From CBDCWQ01 sp965223435 (GTDB lineage: Bacteria; Myxococcota; Kuafuiibacteriia; Kuafuiibacteriales; Kuafuiibacteriaceae), in assembly GCA_965223435.1 (NCBI GenBank), contig CBDCWQ010000022.1, positions 372,001 through 436,000 on the forward strand: a DNA stretch of 64,000 nt, in the 5' to 3' direction. Shown in pieces: positions 52,161-62,500 of this stretch. A program made the translations under genes and the position numbers. Each line of letters starts with the position of its first letter. Within the stretch, counting starts at the first letter, position 1. The notes beneath the pieces were generated by a model. The model did not search any database and was not told the DNA's origin. It saw nothing but the letters and a program-made list of their open reading frames with translations.

Positions 52161-53816
52161 ATGAAACAGGGTACGGAACAAAGCCGAGCGGTCCAAAAGG
52201 CCATGAAACAAGAGCTTCAGCGCTCAATGCGGGGCCTTCACCTTCGAGGACATCCACGACCCTACTATATCTCTTACCTGCTGCACACCATCGAAGGGCT
52301 TGATATTTGGGGTCGATATGGTTCGATATTCAACTCAGAACCCCTTCAAGGTTGTGACCTCTATTCCGAGGTTCGAGTCGGATCGTACAAACTTGACCAC
52401 ACTGTAGATGGTAGCCTGAACACCGATTTTTCAGACCGGGAATCCTACAATTGGTTGGTGGGCCCCAAAGATCTCAATCCCGAGGCGGTCCGCTATGCAT
52501 TTTGGAAGCTTACCCAGCTCAAATACTGGGAGTCGCTTCAAGAGTACTACGACAAAAAGAAGATTCTGGTCGAACAACACTTGCGTCAAGATGCGCCCAA
52601 CTTTAGCCGCGAAAAAAAGCTGGTTCACAACGAAATATTGAAGCAGCCCAAATTTTCAGCCAAACGGTGGGAAGACTTCCTTCGTACAAGCTCCGATCTG
52701 TTCAAGAAACATCGCAATCTTGTGGACCCCTATGTTCGCATTCGGGGCGCAACCCGCTCGCGTATTTTTGTCAATTCTGAGGGCTCAGAGTTTGTCTGCC
52801 AAGAGAGCTTCTACGAAGTGATCGTCAACGCCTGGCTCTTGACCAAAGACGGTGTCTATCTGAATTCTTCCCGTCTCTTTCACGGCCGGGAGCAAAAAGA
52901 ACTTCCGAGTATGAGTGAAGTGGAAGAAGCCATTGAGTTTGTGGCAAAAGACCTCCACAGCCTGGCCAAAGCTCGGCCCATGGAGCCCTACGCGGGGCCT
53001 TCGCTGCTCGCGGGCGGCGCCACTGGCCTGATGTTTCACGAAGCCATCGGACATCGACTTGAGGGCGAGCGCATGCTCTCCCGAAGCGAAGGTCATACCT
53101 TCGCCGCAAAAATTGGCAAACGAATTTTGCCCGAGGGTGTCGACCTCATTGACGACCCCAGCCTCAGCCACTGGGATGGACAATCGCTCTTCGGACACTA
53201 CGCCATCGACGACGAAGGCGTTCCTGCGCAAAGGGTCATGCTTGTTGAAGACGGTATACTTAAATCTTTTCTGATGAGCCGTGCTTGCATCAAAGGATTC
53301 AAGCAATCCAATGGGCATGGGCGGCACGAGCGCTACCAAGATCCGATGGCGAGGATGGCCAACACCATCGTAGAAGCCGAAAAGATGCACAGCTGGGGAG
53401 AACTCAAGGAGATGCTGCTTCGCGAAGTGAGAGACCGCAACCTCCCGCACGGCATCATCATCAAACGGGTCTCGAGTGGTGAAACGCGAACCGATCACTA
53501 CGACTTTCAGGCCTTCAAAGGGGTTCCGACTGAAGTGTACACCGTAGATCCCAAAACCGGGAAAGAGCTTCGAGTGCGTGACGTCAACTTCATCGGTACG
53601 CCGCTTGCTGCCATCCAGCGCATCAAAGCCTTTGGCGGAGAACACGAGGTGGACAACAGCTACTGCTTCGCCGAAAGCGGCTCGGTCCCCGTCGCCACCA
53701 TCGCACCCGCCATGCTCGTCGAAGAGCTCGAGCTTCAGCGGTCGACCACGCGTTACTACCGCCCCCCCGTGCTATCGGCTCCCCTCCCCCGCCGCCAAAA
53801 GCCCCGGCGCCGCTAA
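52161..53816 (+). CDS. TldD/PmbA-family metalloprotease-like protein
   Basis: 551 residues; the ATG at 52161 follows AAGGACG and comes after the end of the DoxX-like gene, so the longer upstream frame is rejected. Zinc-site motif MFHEAIGHRLEGERM (HExxxH) lies in the second half, with LLAGGATGLMFHE, RVMLVEDGILKSFLMSR and GSVPVATIAPAMLVEE, as in TldD. The first ~200 residues are longer and more divergent than in E. coli TldD (481 aa). TldD normally works as a heterodimer with TldE/PmbA, which lacks the zinc motif; no such partner is encoded next to it. It therefore may act alone or pair with a distant gene. Substrate unknown; probably cytoplasmic or, given the relatives, peptide-processing. Confidence 0.88.
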   Translation: MKQGTEQSRAVQKAMKQELQRSMRGLHLRGHPRPYYISYLLHTIEGLDIWGRYGSIFNSEPLQGCDLYSEVRVGSYKLDHTVDGSLNTDFSDRESYNWLVGPKDLNPEAVRYAFWKLTQLKYWESLQEYYDKKKILVEQHLRQDAPNFSREKKLVHNEILKQPKFSAKRWEDFLRTSSDLFKKHRNLVDPYVRIRGATRSRIFVNSEGSEFVCQESFYEVIVNAWLLTKDGVYLNSSRLFHGREQKELPSMSEVEEAIEFVAKDLHSLAKARPMEPYAGPSLLAGGATGLMFHEAIGHRLEGERMLSRSEGHTFAAKIGKRILPEGVDLIDDPSLSHWDGQSLFGHYAIDDEGVPAQRVMLVEDGILKSFLMSRACIKGFKQSNGHGRHERYQDPMARMANTIVEAEKMHSWGELKEMLLREVRDRNLPHGIIIKRVSSGETRTDHYDFQAFKGVPTEVYTVDPKTGKELRVRDVNFIGTPLAAIQRIKAFGGEHEVDNSYCFAESGSVPVATIAPAMLVEELELQRSTTRYYRPPVLSAPLPRRQKPRRR

Positions 53817-53887
53817 GTCTCCACCTCATACCGTGACCACGCGTAGTCCCTTGACCTAAACACACGTTCAGCTATAGTCAACGCGGA

Positions 53888-54967
53888 GTGTCCAAGTATG
53901 CCGGTGCGCGCGCGGCGCTTCGCACGATCTCCAACCCGCCCAATCCCTGGGAGAGCACCTCTGTAGATTGGCTTGGCGAGCCACCGAAAGCAAAACTCTC
54001 AATCTTCGAAGACCACACACGATCGATACTGAGCAAAAACGAAAGCCCTGACCTCGGCTTCAAATACAGCGTCAATCCTTATCGAGGATGCTATCATGCT
54101 TGCGCTTACTGTTATGCCCGCCGAAGCCATCAGTTTCTTGGCTTTGGGGCGGGGACCGACTTCGAGCGCAAGCTTATTCTTAAAGCTCACGCGGCCAAAC
54201 TTCTTAGGAAAGCCTTCGAACGGAGGGCCTGGGCCGGAGACTTGGTTTTGTTCTCGGGCAACACGGACTGCTATCAACCTCTTGAAGCAACCCATGGGTT
54301 AACGCGGGCGTGCTTAAAGGTGTGTCTCGACTTTAGAAATCCGGTAGGCATCATCACCAAAGGCACACTCATCGAGCGCGACATCGACCTCCTACGGGAC
54401 CTCCATAAAAACGCATTTTGCCAGGTGATGATCAGTATCCCTTTTAGCCAAACCGACAATGCTCGCGTCGTCGAGCCTCACGTAGCATCTCCGTCGAGGC
54501 GCTTTGAGACCATTCGAAGACTCGCGGGTGAGGGTATCGAAGTGGGGGTCATGGTCGCGCCGATCATCCCGGGGCTCAATGATCAAGACATCCCAGAGAT
54601 CCTCGAAAAAGCCCGAGCGGCGGGTGCCCGTTTTTGCAACAAGACCCTGCTGCGGTTAAGTGGCGAAGTCGAAGACGTGTTTGTGGAGCGCCTCACAAAA
54701 GCGTTGCCCCTTCGCGCGAAACGAGTCCTTCACCAGATTGAAGCATGCCGTCAAGGCAGCCGAAGCGATGCCCGCTTTGGGCACCGCATGTCGGGCACCG
54801 GTCCCCGCTGGCACATCATCGAGAACCTGTTTCGAAAGGCCACCCAACGTCTGGGCTACGAAAGGGCACGACCCGTTCCCGATCCAAGTCCCTTTGTGCG
54901 TGCCCCATCAAAAAACAGCACGATGCTGTTGCCCGGGTTCGAGCACTCCGCGGGCCACAGAGGGTGA
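53888..54967 (+). CDS. Radical SAM protein of the PA0069/Rv2578c family
   Basis: 359 residues from a GTG at 53888. Radical SAM cluster motif GCYHACAYCYARR (CxxxCxxC) at ~67-79, preceded by SVNPYRG as in this family, and strand motifs FSGNTDCYQPLE, VGIITKG and VMVAPIIPGLND. Members are widespread and uncharacterised; the family resembles spore photoproduct lyase-like SplB proteins. The 92 bases at 54813-54904 (encoding IIENLFRKATQRLGYERARP) are repeated exactly at 59022-59113. The C-terminal ~20 residues (after PFVRA) diverge from the pattern I would expect, so the gene end may have been altered by the rearrangement described below. Confidence 0.88.
   Translation: MSKYAGARAALRTISNPPNPWESTSVDWLGEPPKAKLSIFEDHTRSILSKNESPDLGFKYSVNPYRGCYHACAYCYARRSHQFLGFGAGTDFERKLILKAHAAKLLRKAFERRAWAGDLVLFSGNTDCYQPLEATHGLTRACLKVCLDFRNPVGIITKGTLIERDIDLLRDLHKNAFCQVMISIPFSQTDNARVVEPHVASPSRRFETIRRLAGEGIEVGVMVAPIIPGLNDQDIPEILEKARAAGARFCNKTLLRLSGEVEDVFVERLTKALPLRAKRVLHQIEACRQGSRSDARFGHRMSGTGPRWHIIENLFRKATQRLGYERARPVPDPSPFVRAPSKNSTMLLPGFEHSAGHRG
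54813..54904 (+). repeat. Direct repeat A, copy 1 (92 bp)
   Basis: Identical base for base to 59022-59113. This copy is inside the radical SAM gene, near its end. The second copy starts 17 bases after the deacetylase stop and is an orphan fragment of that coding sequence. The copies are 4209 bases apart in the same orientation. Confidence 0.95.
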
Positions 54968-54993
54968 GCGGAGGGGACTGCGAACGGGGCAGA

Positions 54994-55117
54994 AAGAGGA
55001 TGTGGCCTGCGCTGCAAACACCGCATCGAGCGAAATTCGAACATGCATTCACCGCTGGCCTCGGGTTATCTGTGGGTAGCCTTGGCGATGGCAAGCATTC
55101 GATGCCAAGCACACCAG
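54994..55117 (+). pseudogene. 5' remnant of the large paralogue gene (repeat B + C, copy 1)
   Basis: 54994-55085 matches 59428-59519 with one difference (92 bp), and 55086-55116 matches 59688-59718 with one difference (31 bp). In the right-hand copy the two blocks are separated by 168 bases (56 codons). Here they are joined directly, so this is the same gene start with an exact in-frame deletion. The single change in block B creates a TAG in the frame used by the intact gene. The remainder of the gene is absent. Confidence 0.85.
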
Positions 55118-55465
55118 AATTGTGACCGGCGGCCGATTCAAAACTTCAGATCTTTGGATGTTCATTGGAATGTAGGGCGTTCGAAGACATGGAGCGTGCG
55201 GTGTTCACATATGAGTCTATTGTAGGCAGTCGTCGCCCCCATGGGCGTACTGTCGTCGGATGGAGGAGACAGCCCCGATCTAGGCGCATAGACGGTGACG
55301 ACGATCGCAACCGCAATTTTGTTGGCCCAAAGCGGGAATCCGGCCGTAGGTGGCTGTTATACGATGCGGTCGGACTTCTGACCTCGTTGAAGTGAATGTG
55401 GCTCTCGAGAATGACACCGTTGCCGAACGTCAGAGACGAGCCCTTGAAAAGACCGGAGGAACAAC
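55118..55465. other. Intergenic stretch, no gene seen
   Basis: About 350 bases between the gene remnant and the small secreted protein. No convincing frame or RNA gene was recognised. The promoter of the small secreted protein should be here. Confidence 0.4.
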
Positions 55466-55831
55466 ATGAAAAACTTATTCTTTGCCCTAACCCTCGCTTT
55501 TGTATCCCTGAGCGGGAGCACAAGCCAGGCCGTGGCCAATCACCAAATTCCGATGGGGAAATACAAAATCAAGCAAATCGCAGTCTACAATGACAAGACC
55601 TTCGTCATTGTCTACTTGGACCGAGACATGGACACAAGAGACCACGACAATTGTAGCATCAAAAGCCAAGTCATCATCTCGACCAAGAACGTAGATCACA
55701 AGAGCATGATCTCCGTACTCACCGCAGCCTACCTCACAAAGAAAAACGTAGGCTTCGGAATCAAAGGCGGATGCTTTGCGGCGGGCACTAACACCTACCC
55801 TCTCGTCTATCGAGTCAACGTGGGCGAATAA
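55466..55831 (+). CDS. Small secreted protein of unknown function
   Basis: 121 residues, preceded by GGAGGAACAAC (strong ribosome binding site). Signal peptide LFFALTLAFVSLSGSTSQAV with a likely cut near residue 24 (VANHQ). The mature part has two Cys (in DNCSIKS and GGCFAAG), probably one disulfide, and beta-strand-like segments. I do not recognise the family, though short exported proteins of this shape are common. It lies inside the segment bounded by direct repeat A, upstream of the deacetylase gene. Confidence 0.75.
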   Translation: MKNLFFALTLAFVSLSGSTSQAVANHQIPMGKYKIKQIAVYNDKTFVIVYLDRDMDTRDHDNCSIKSQVIISTKNVDHKSMISVLTAAYLTKKNVGFGIKGGCFAAGTNTYPLVYRVNVGE

Positions 55832-55950
55832 CGACATCGCCACTTAATCATGCCCATTCGAGTCAAGAACTGGCGCAAGAATGTGGCAAACGGAACAGAG
55901 TTATCGCACGCGCCGAGCCAAGTCTGGGCTCGAGCACAGGGAAGATCGTC

Positions 55951-58900
55951 ATGTCACATAAGCCCACGTTGGAGAGTCTTGTACTTCTTTTTACATTTTC
56001 TGCTGTCACCGCGTGCAACCCAGGAGTCGAAGAAGGCGGGACTCTGGCGGCCGAAGCGACGGGGACCGTCAGCAGCAGCGGAATGACCGTCCTCGACCTC
56101 ATGGATGCAGTACAAGTCGCAAATCAACAGGAGCACCCAAATGAATGTACTGAGGGAGCATGTTGTGAAGATGGGCGTTTTCTTCCCGCGGACCACGCCT
56201 GCCGCGTCGCGGACAGCACCCAAAGCTGCGACGTCACCGAATACTGTACCGGCATTTCATCGGAATGCCCCGAAGATGGGTATGCGTCACCAACCCAGGA
56301 ATGCCGACCGGCGTACCCAGGTGACAAATGTGACGTCCCGGAGTTTTGCTCGGGAGACTCTCCCGCTTGCCCACCGGATAGCTTCGCCCCTCCGACGCAG
56401 GTTTGCCGGCCGATGCTGGTGGGCACCGGATGCGATGAGGCGGAATATTGCTCCGGAAGCTCGCCCTCGTGTCCACCGGACACCTTTGCGTCTGTTCTCC
56501 AGGAATGCCGACCCAAAGATGATGCCAACAGCTGCGACGTCGCTGAGTTCTGCTCGGGAGACTCTCTTTTTTGCCCCGACGATACTCCGTCGACGGTCGG
56601 CGTAGGCGCATGCCAACCGGGTCCCTTTGATTTAGGCCTCCACGACGTCGGCATCGCAGACTACACGTCGTTGATGTTTGGAGCGGATGTGGCGGCCTTA
56701 GACTTTGTGACCAGCCCTCGGCTTGCGGGAAGCGGAGCCGCGAGACTCATGTCCGGACGAAATGGAATCACGCAGGGGTGGGGCATCGGTGGTCGCTTCA
56801 CGTTCCCCGAAGCCAAAAACATGGACAACTTCACACGCATTTCCTACGAAATCCAAAGCAATCAAGCCAGCCCAAACATCAGAGTCGCACTCGAAATCCT
56901 CATCGACGCCGGTGGCGAAAACGAAAGTGTGTGGAGGCAAAGATCTTCGACCCAGCTGCGCTTGTCGGACGTCGCCGGGCAGTTCGAAACCGTAGTTCTG
57001 AATCTCAACCCCGATGACTTTGAGCGTTCCGATGGTGGTCCCACGACCACGATGGACACCAGGCGCGTCTCAGCGGTCCAATTTCTTATGCTTATCGAGC
57101 CCAATACTTCGGGTGCGAGGCAGCAAACCATGTTGTACATCGACGAAATTCGATTTCAAGATCGGTGGATGCTCTCCGAGTATGAAACCCATCGACCCCC
57201 AACTTCGGTCGCAAACGCGAGCCCCGCGACTGTGGACCAGTTCGATGTGGGCGGCACTGAGCGCCTGGCGGTCCTGGTGACCGACAGCGCCGACCAGTGG
57301 CTGGGTGTCGCGCACGGCATGAAGGTGCTCGGGGTTCCATTTCGCATGACCACCGATCCCGCGGAGGCCCTCAAGCACAAAGTCGTTGTCGTATTTCCCT
57401 CAATACCGAACGATGCCTCACTCGTGGCCGCCTTGCGCAAACACGTTCAAGAAGGTGGGACACTCATGGCGCAGGTCATGAATACAGCGCTCAATGATGT
57501 CTTTGGCCTCCAAAGTGTCGAGTTCGTGCCCGGTTCTCAGCGATTCCATCAAGGCCAAGAGATAACGAGTGTCCATTTCACCCATGACCACCCGGCCCTA
57601 ACGGCGAGCCTCAACCACGCCCGCGAGCAACGGGTTCCGATCCATCGACGCGAACTCGGTATCAACCTTCCAACGTGGCGCTACGGCGGCACCGCCCATC
57701 CGGCGGTCGCGGTATACGACGGGGCTACGGGGGAACGCCCATCCAAGGCCCACGACAACGTGGCCATCAGCTACAACCGCTTCGGTACCGGTAAGGCCTA
57801 CGCCTTGGGCCTGAACTTAGGCCGTTACGCCCTGCAAAACTTTAACGGCTTTGGCGGGGGGCTCGGTCGAGACTACATCAATGCTTTTGAGCCCGGGGTC
57901 GACGTATTGTTTAGGCTTATCCGAGACATCTATGTCGAGGACCAAGGCACAACCGTCGGCCTAGCAACCCTTCCCAACGACGAGTCGTTGGCGGTCATGC
58001 TAACCCACGATATCGACACCGCCGAGTCTGTCAACAACGCCCTGGAGTACGCCAAACTCGAACAGTCAGAAGGTGTTCCCGGAACGTACTTCATCCAAAC
58101 CAAATACGTAAGCGACGCCCAAGAATCGGCATTCAGGGGCGTGGGTGCCATGCAAGCACTGGCGAAAGTCCAGACCATGGGCATGGAAGTGGCCAGCCAT
58201 TCGGTGGCCCATGCCCGAAACTTCAACACCTTCAGCCTGGGTCTTGGAACGGAGCAGTTTCAATCCTACCGGCCCGTCAACGTAGAGGGCGCGTCAGAAC
58301 TCGAAGCCATAGGCGGCACAATCTTGGGCGACCTTCGGGTCAGCCGATTCCTTCTCGAGGACTTCGTCCACGACGTACGGGTTGTTTCGTTTAGGCCCGG
58401 GCACCTTCGACATCCGAAGGCACTCTCTCAAGCCATGGAGGCTGTAGGCTATCGATACGGATCTATTGCGCCCGCCGCCGACAACCTGACCCATCTTCCT
58501 CACCGAATGACGCATGGCCGTGGTTTTGACGCCGAAACAGGGGTGTTTGACTTCCCCGTGACCATCGAAGACGAGCGGGAGGACTCTCCCATCGTGACGG
58601 GTCGCATGGAAGATGCGCTGAATATCGCCGAACACATCAGCGGGCGAGGCGGAATCTTTGTCATGCTCGTTCATCCCAACTTCCTCGGCGAAAAACTCGG
58701 CTTCATCGAAGACTTTATCAAAGCCACCAAGGACAAGTACATGTTCACGACCGTAGGTGAGTTCGGTCGGTGGTGGGCCAGACGAGACCAGGTACAAATT
58801 CATACCCAAGAAATCAAGGACCTCCTTCGGGTCACGATCGACATTCCCCAGCCCATTTCAGGATTGACCCTCGAACTCCCGCCAAACCGCACCCTCTCCC

Positions 58901-59004
58901 AAATGGGCAACGGCATCGAAGCCGTCGAAATACCCGAAAAATCAAGGCTGGTGATCACCAGCGAAGTGTCAGGGCGCCTGGAGCTCTACCTACGGAAAAA
59001 GTAG
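55951..59004 (+). CDS. NodB-type polysaccharide deacetylase lipoprotein with disintegrin-like repeats
   Basis: 1017 residues. Lipobox SAVTAC (Cys22). Residues ~70-225 hold four Cys-rich repeats of the disintegrin type (CDVTEYCTGISSECP, CDVPEFCSGDSPACPPD, CDEAEYCSGSSPSCPPD, CDVAEFCSGDSLFCPDD). A CBM-like sandwich follows (~225-400). The NodB-like domain (~665-950) shows motif 1 MLTHDIDT, motif 2 ASHSVAHAR and motif 3 SFRPGHLRHPKA, so the metal-site Asp/His/His set is present. A beta-rich tail closes. Related enzymes remove N- or O-acetyl groups from extracellular or cell-wall polysaccharides. The next gene encodes a large helical-barrel protein, suggesting joint glycan processing. Start at ATG 55951. 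Confidence 0.85.
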   Translation: MSHKPTLESLVLLFTFSAVTACNPGVEEGGTLAAEATGTVSSSGMTVLDLMDAVQVANQQEHPNECTEGACCEDGRFLPADHACRVADSTQSCDVTEYCTGISSECPEDGYASPTQECRPAYPGDKCDVPEFCSGDSPACPPDSFAPPTQVCRPMLVGTGCDEAEYCSGSSPSCPPDTFASVLQECRPKDDANSCDVAEFCSGDSLFCPDDTPSTVGVGACQPGPFDLGLHDVGIADYTSLMFGADVAALDFVTSPRLAGSGAARLMSGRNGITQGWGIGGRFTFPEAKNMDNFTRISYEIQSNQASPNIRVALEILIDAGGENESVWRQRSSTQLRLSDVAGQFETVVLNLNPDDFERSDGGPTTTMDTRRVSAVQFLMLIEPNTSGARQQTMLYIDEIRFQDRWMLSEYETHRPPTSVANASPATVDQFDVGGTERLAVLVTDSADQWLGVAHGMKVLGVPFRMTTDPAEALKHKVVVVFPSIPNDASLVAALRKHVQEGGTLMAQVMNTALNDVFGLQSVEFVPGSQRFHQGQEITSVHFTHDHPALTASLNHAREQRVPIHRRELGINLPTWRYGGTAHPAVAVYDGATGERPSKAHDNVAISYNRFGTGKAYALGLNLGRYALQNFNGFGGGLGRDYINAFEPGVDVLFRLIRDIYVEDQGTTVGLATLPNDESLAVMLTHDIDTAESVNNALEYAKLEQSEGVPGTYFIQTKYVSDAQESAFRGVGAMQALAKVQTMGMEVASHSVAHARNFNTFSLGLGTEQFQSYRPVNVEGASELEAIGGTILGDLRVSRFLLEDFVHDVRVVSFRPGHLRHPKALSQAMEAVGYRYGSIAPAADNLTHLPHRMTHGRGFDAETGVFDFPVTIEDEREDSPIVTGRMEDALNIAEHISGRGGIFVMLVHPNFLGEKLGFIEDFIKATKDKYMFTTVGEFGRWWARRDQVQIHTQEIKDLLRVTIDIPQPISGLTLELPPNRTLSQMGNGIEAVEIPEKSRLVITSEVSGRLELYLRKK

Positions 59005-59021
59005 ACCACCTAGGCATTTCG

Positions 59022-59113
59022 ACATCATCGAGAACCTGTTTCGAAAGGCCACCCAACGTCTGGGCTACGAAAGGGCACGACCCGTTCCCGATCCAAGTCC
59101 CTTTGTGCGTGCC
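59022..59113 (+). repeat. Direct repeat A, copy 2 (92 bp)
   Basis: Exact copy of 54813-54904, located between the deacetylase gene and the last gene. Here it has no reading frame of its own and is a stranded piece of radical SAM coding sequence. Confidence 0.95.
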
Positions 59114-59284
59114 GGCCGGTAGACACACGAACCAGAGAGGCAAAAACAAGCGTCGGTATACGATTCGCAATGTGGTGGACTTGACGCAAATAGTCAAGCT
59201 GGGATGAAGAGTTCAATTCCTATTGCCGGTGCTGAGACCTGTCGCGCTTTCGGCTCGGCGGGGATTGCCCGAGCTCCGCCCGCT

Positions 59285-59296
59285 TCCGCCGGCGGA
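59285..59296. other. GC-rich palindrome in the gap before the last gene
   Basis: TCCGCCGGCGGA is a perfect 12-base palindrome, with CTCCGCC 59274-59280 and GGCGGAG 59291-59297 giving an alternative 7-bp stem. It lies in the 431-base gap between the deacetylase stop and the last gene. No T-run follows. It could be part of a repeat-type element or a hairpin. Confidence 0.35.
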
Positions 59297-59427
59297 GTGC
59301 GGGTTTGGAACATGCGCTTGTTATCGGAATCGGTAGATATACGTCATCTCGCTTGACATGGTCACACTCGTATTGTTTCGAGTGAATGTGGGTTTCAAAT
59401 CGGCGTTGAACGAATGGCCAAGCGATC

Positions 59428-59519
59428 AAGAGGATGTGGCCTGCGCTGCAAACACCGCATCGAGCGAAATTCGAACATGCATTCACCGCTGGCCTCGGGT
59501 TATCTGTGGGTGGCCTTGG
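59428..59519 (+). repeat. Direct repeat B, copy 2 (92 bp)
   Basis: Matches 54994-55085 with a single A/G difference. It spans the ribosome binding site and first ~28 codons (from the GTG start) of the last gene, whereas copy 1 is the remnant described at 54994. Confidence 0.93.
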
Positions 59520-62500
59520 TTTTTGGTTCTCTTGTTCGGTCTTAGCCTGGGATGCGACACCTCGAAGTTGCGTTCGGGTGAAGGAAACGAGCATCAGAGA
59601 GGACAGCGCGTTTTTGGGTTAAACGAAGGCTGGGTTCTGGTGTCGGGATCGGATGCAGGAGACTTCACGGAGTCCATTCCTGGTCATCGATGGCAAGCAT
59701 TCGATGCCAAACACACCACCAAGCTGGTTCGAGGGGATGTCTCGGCCCTCGAACAGTCGACCAGGGTTTTGGCTCCGGACACCCACTATTGGATCTATGT
59801 GTTCCCCGACGATAACCGGTCGAAGGCCACGCCTCAACTTCCAGCGTCGGTTGGCCAGCTGGTGCTTGAAGGCGCCCAACTTGTGTATTCAACGCAAGAG
59901 GCCAACATCCCGGACCGTCCTGATGCCCGCGTGTACACGTGGGATATTCACACGCAGGCAGCTGTAGAAAGGGCGCTTCATACGCTTTCAGAGGGCGAGC
60001 CCTATTGGGTGCTGACCGTCACCGAGCCTCCGCAAGCACGATCGCTTCCTGCGGCACCCAGTTCTGACGAAATCACCGCAGCCGATGCCCAAACGAACTA
60101 TGCCAACGCAGGCAACTTACGTGAGAGTCTCTATGATCCGCGATCTGGAGCCCAAAGAGAATACGCGGGCGACCCGAGCAACCAAGACTCCGCCCACCTT
60201 TCGAAGTTCGAACGGGTGTGGACCTATACTCAAGGCATTGCCCTCGCGCAGTATGCTCGGCAAGATGACGGACGTGCGGCCGTCATGGCAAACTTTCTTT
60301 GCGAGCATGCGGTCAGCGATGTAGACGACCAGGGCAAGAAAACGATACTTGGATGGCCATTTTCGTGGAACACCTATGAAGACGACTGGGCCGATGCGCG
60401 TCTGGTGACCGGTGCCAACGCTTGGGCCATCCATGGCCTCGGTAGTTACATCGTTTCGAGTGCTTTTAGGCATAGACCCTCAGAAGAAAAGCGGCCCATT
60501 CTCGACTGTTATTTGGCCGCGCTTCGCGGCCTACGCCCTCACCGAAGGGCCGGTCTGATGACTGCTGGATACACCACCCTCGGGCTTCAGAATGCAACAC
60601 AGCCTAGCCGTCTTTCGCTCGAAAGTGACAGCACCGTCGAATGGTCATACTACGATATTCTCGATGCCATCGGATACGACAGCTGGAACGCCGATGCCAC
60701 TCCGCCTACGGTACGAAGACTGCGGCGAACAAGCGCCCACGAACCGAGCGTCATCGGAAAAAAAACGCTCGACGCGGATGTGTTTCGCAGACTCCGGGAA
60801 CGGGTCAAAGCAAATAATGTGGTGACCGAGCACAACCTCGATGTGCTGAGCGTGCTGAATCATGCGATCTCGCATTGGCCCGTCCTTTCGGCCGGCATGT
60901 CCACAGAGGACCAGCGCCTCATTCAAGAACTCGCCGCGTGGCGAGACCACCTGCACACCACGATTTTCGACAAACTTTGGGATCCCACACAAGGCCGATT
61001 CATCACTGGCGGCCACTTTGTCGATGGCGTATTCGAAGCAAATGCGGTCACGGCCATCGACAACTGTACGTGGCTGACCCTCTCGGTCGAACACCAGGGC
61101 CTCGGCGACAACGACACCGAGAAGCTTGCTCAGTGTCTGGAGTACACCCTCGATCGCTTTGTCAAAGAGCTGTGGGTGGACAGTGAGCGCTACTGGGGTG
61201 CTTTTTATTTCCCCAACAGTTTTTCCGACCCCTACGTCAACCGAAGTGACGCGCAAGAAGAGCTCTATCATTTGGAGGCCACTGCGGGCCTTATTCTGGC
61301 TCTTTGGAAATTCGCGGATGCCCACAAGGGCCACGACCAGGCCGCCGAATTGCGGGCCCACGGGCAGACGCTCTTTTGGCACATGAACCGCTTTGTACGG
61401 GACCACGGCTTCCCGTATTCAAGCCGGCGCATCCAAGACCTCATGACCGAACTCCAGTCGAGTACCGCTGCCATTTGGTTTGTGGATACCCACGACTACT
61501 ACCTTCACGAACCACTCGACCCGGACCGACCCCTTCTTGACTACCACATAGAAACCGACTTTGAAGCCGCCCGGGCGCACATCCACCAAAGCTGGGAGGC
61601 GCTGCGGGCTCGTGCCCATGGTTTTGAGAACTCGAATGGGATTGAGGCCATTCTTGGCGAACGCGACGCCCATGGTCTCCGCGGACCATCCTACGGTTTT
61701 GTTGATTCTACAGGCGCCGCCCAAAACCTCAGGGTGCGCCTTTACCTCATCGAAGACGGAAAAGAACGCCTTGCGACAAACATCATTCGATCCGTCCCTG
61801 GGGCCCCTCCACCTCCGGTCACTGAGATCACGGATTCGCCGCTCAACAGAGCCTGGATCGAAGTCTATGCCCGGGCAGAGAAGCGCCCTCCCGACGACCT
61901 CCGAGCGCTCATCAACCCGTTCGGCATCTTTGATGAGATCCACTTCGAGTTTCACGGTCACGTGATCATCCCCGAAAACGTGAACAGCCACCGCGTCATG
62001 TTGTCAGCCTTTATCGACGGCGAAGAATGGTTCATCGCTGAACCCGATATCGAAGAAAATGGAACCTTTCGCTTCTCATACAGGGAAGGCGACGCTGGCT
62101 ACCCGCACCCGAAAGCCTACCGAGCCGAGCTCCTCATTCCTTCGGTGATGATGCTCGATACTGAGCCAGTAGCCCGCCTCATAGACAGCGACGGACAGGT
62201 GGTTGCAGTGTCGATGCCGCCTACGGTGAAACTCACCGCGTCCATGTCGAAGATTTCTAGAGCGTTCCCACCCAATTGGGGGGTGGCAGCCCACGCCTGG
62301 GCCTTTCATGGACGCCATGGAGGCCAACATCGCATCGAAGTGGTCGACGTATCCGGGGCGGTCCCCAAATCCGTCGCTTCTTTGCACGAAAATGACCTCC
62401 CAAGCGGTTTTGTCGTTTCTAGGACCATAGGGACAGGTTCTCAACAGCGCTCCGTGACGCTCATTGAAGACCAAGCACTTGCAATTCTGGCTGCTTCCAA

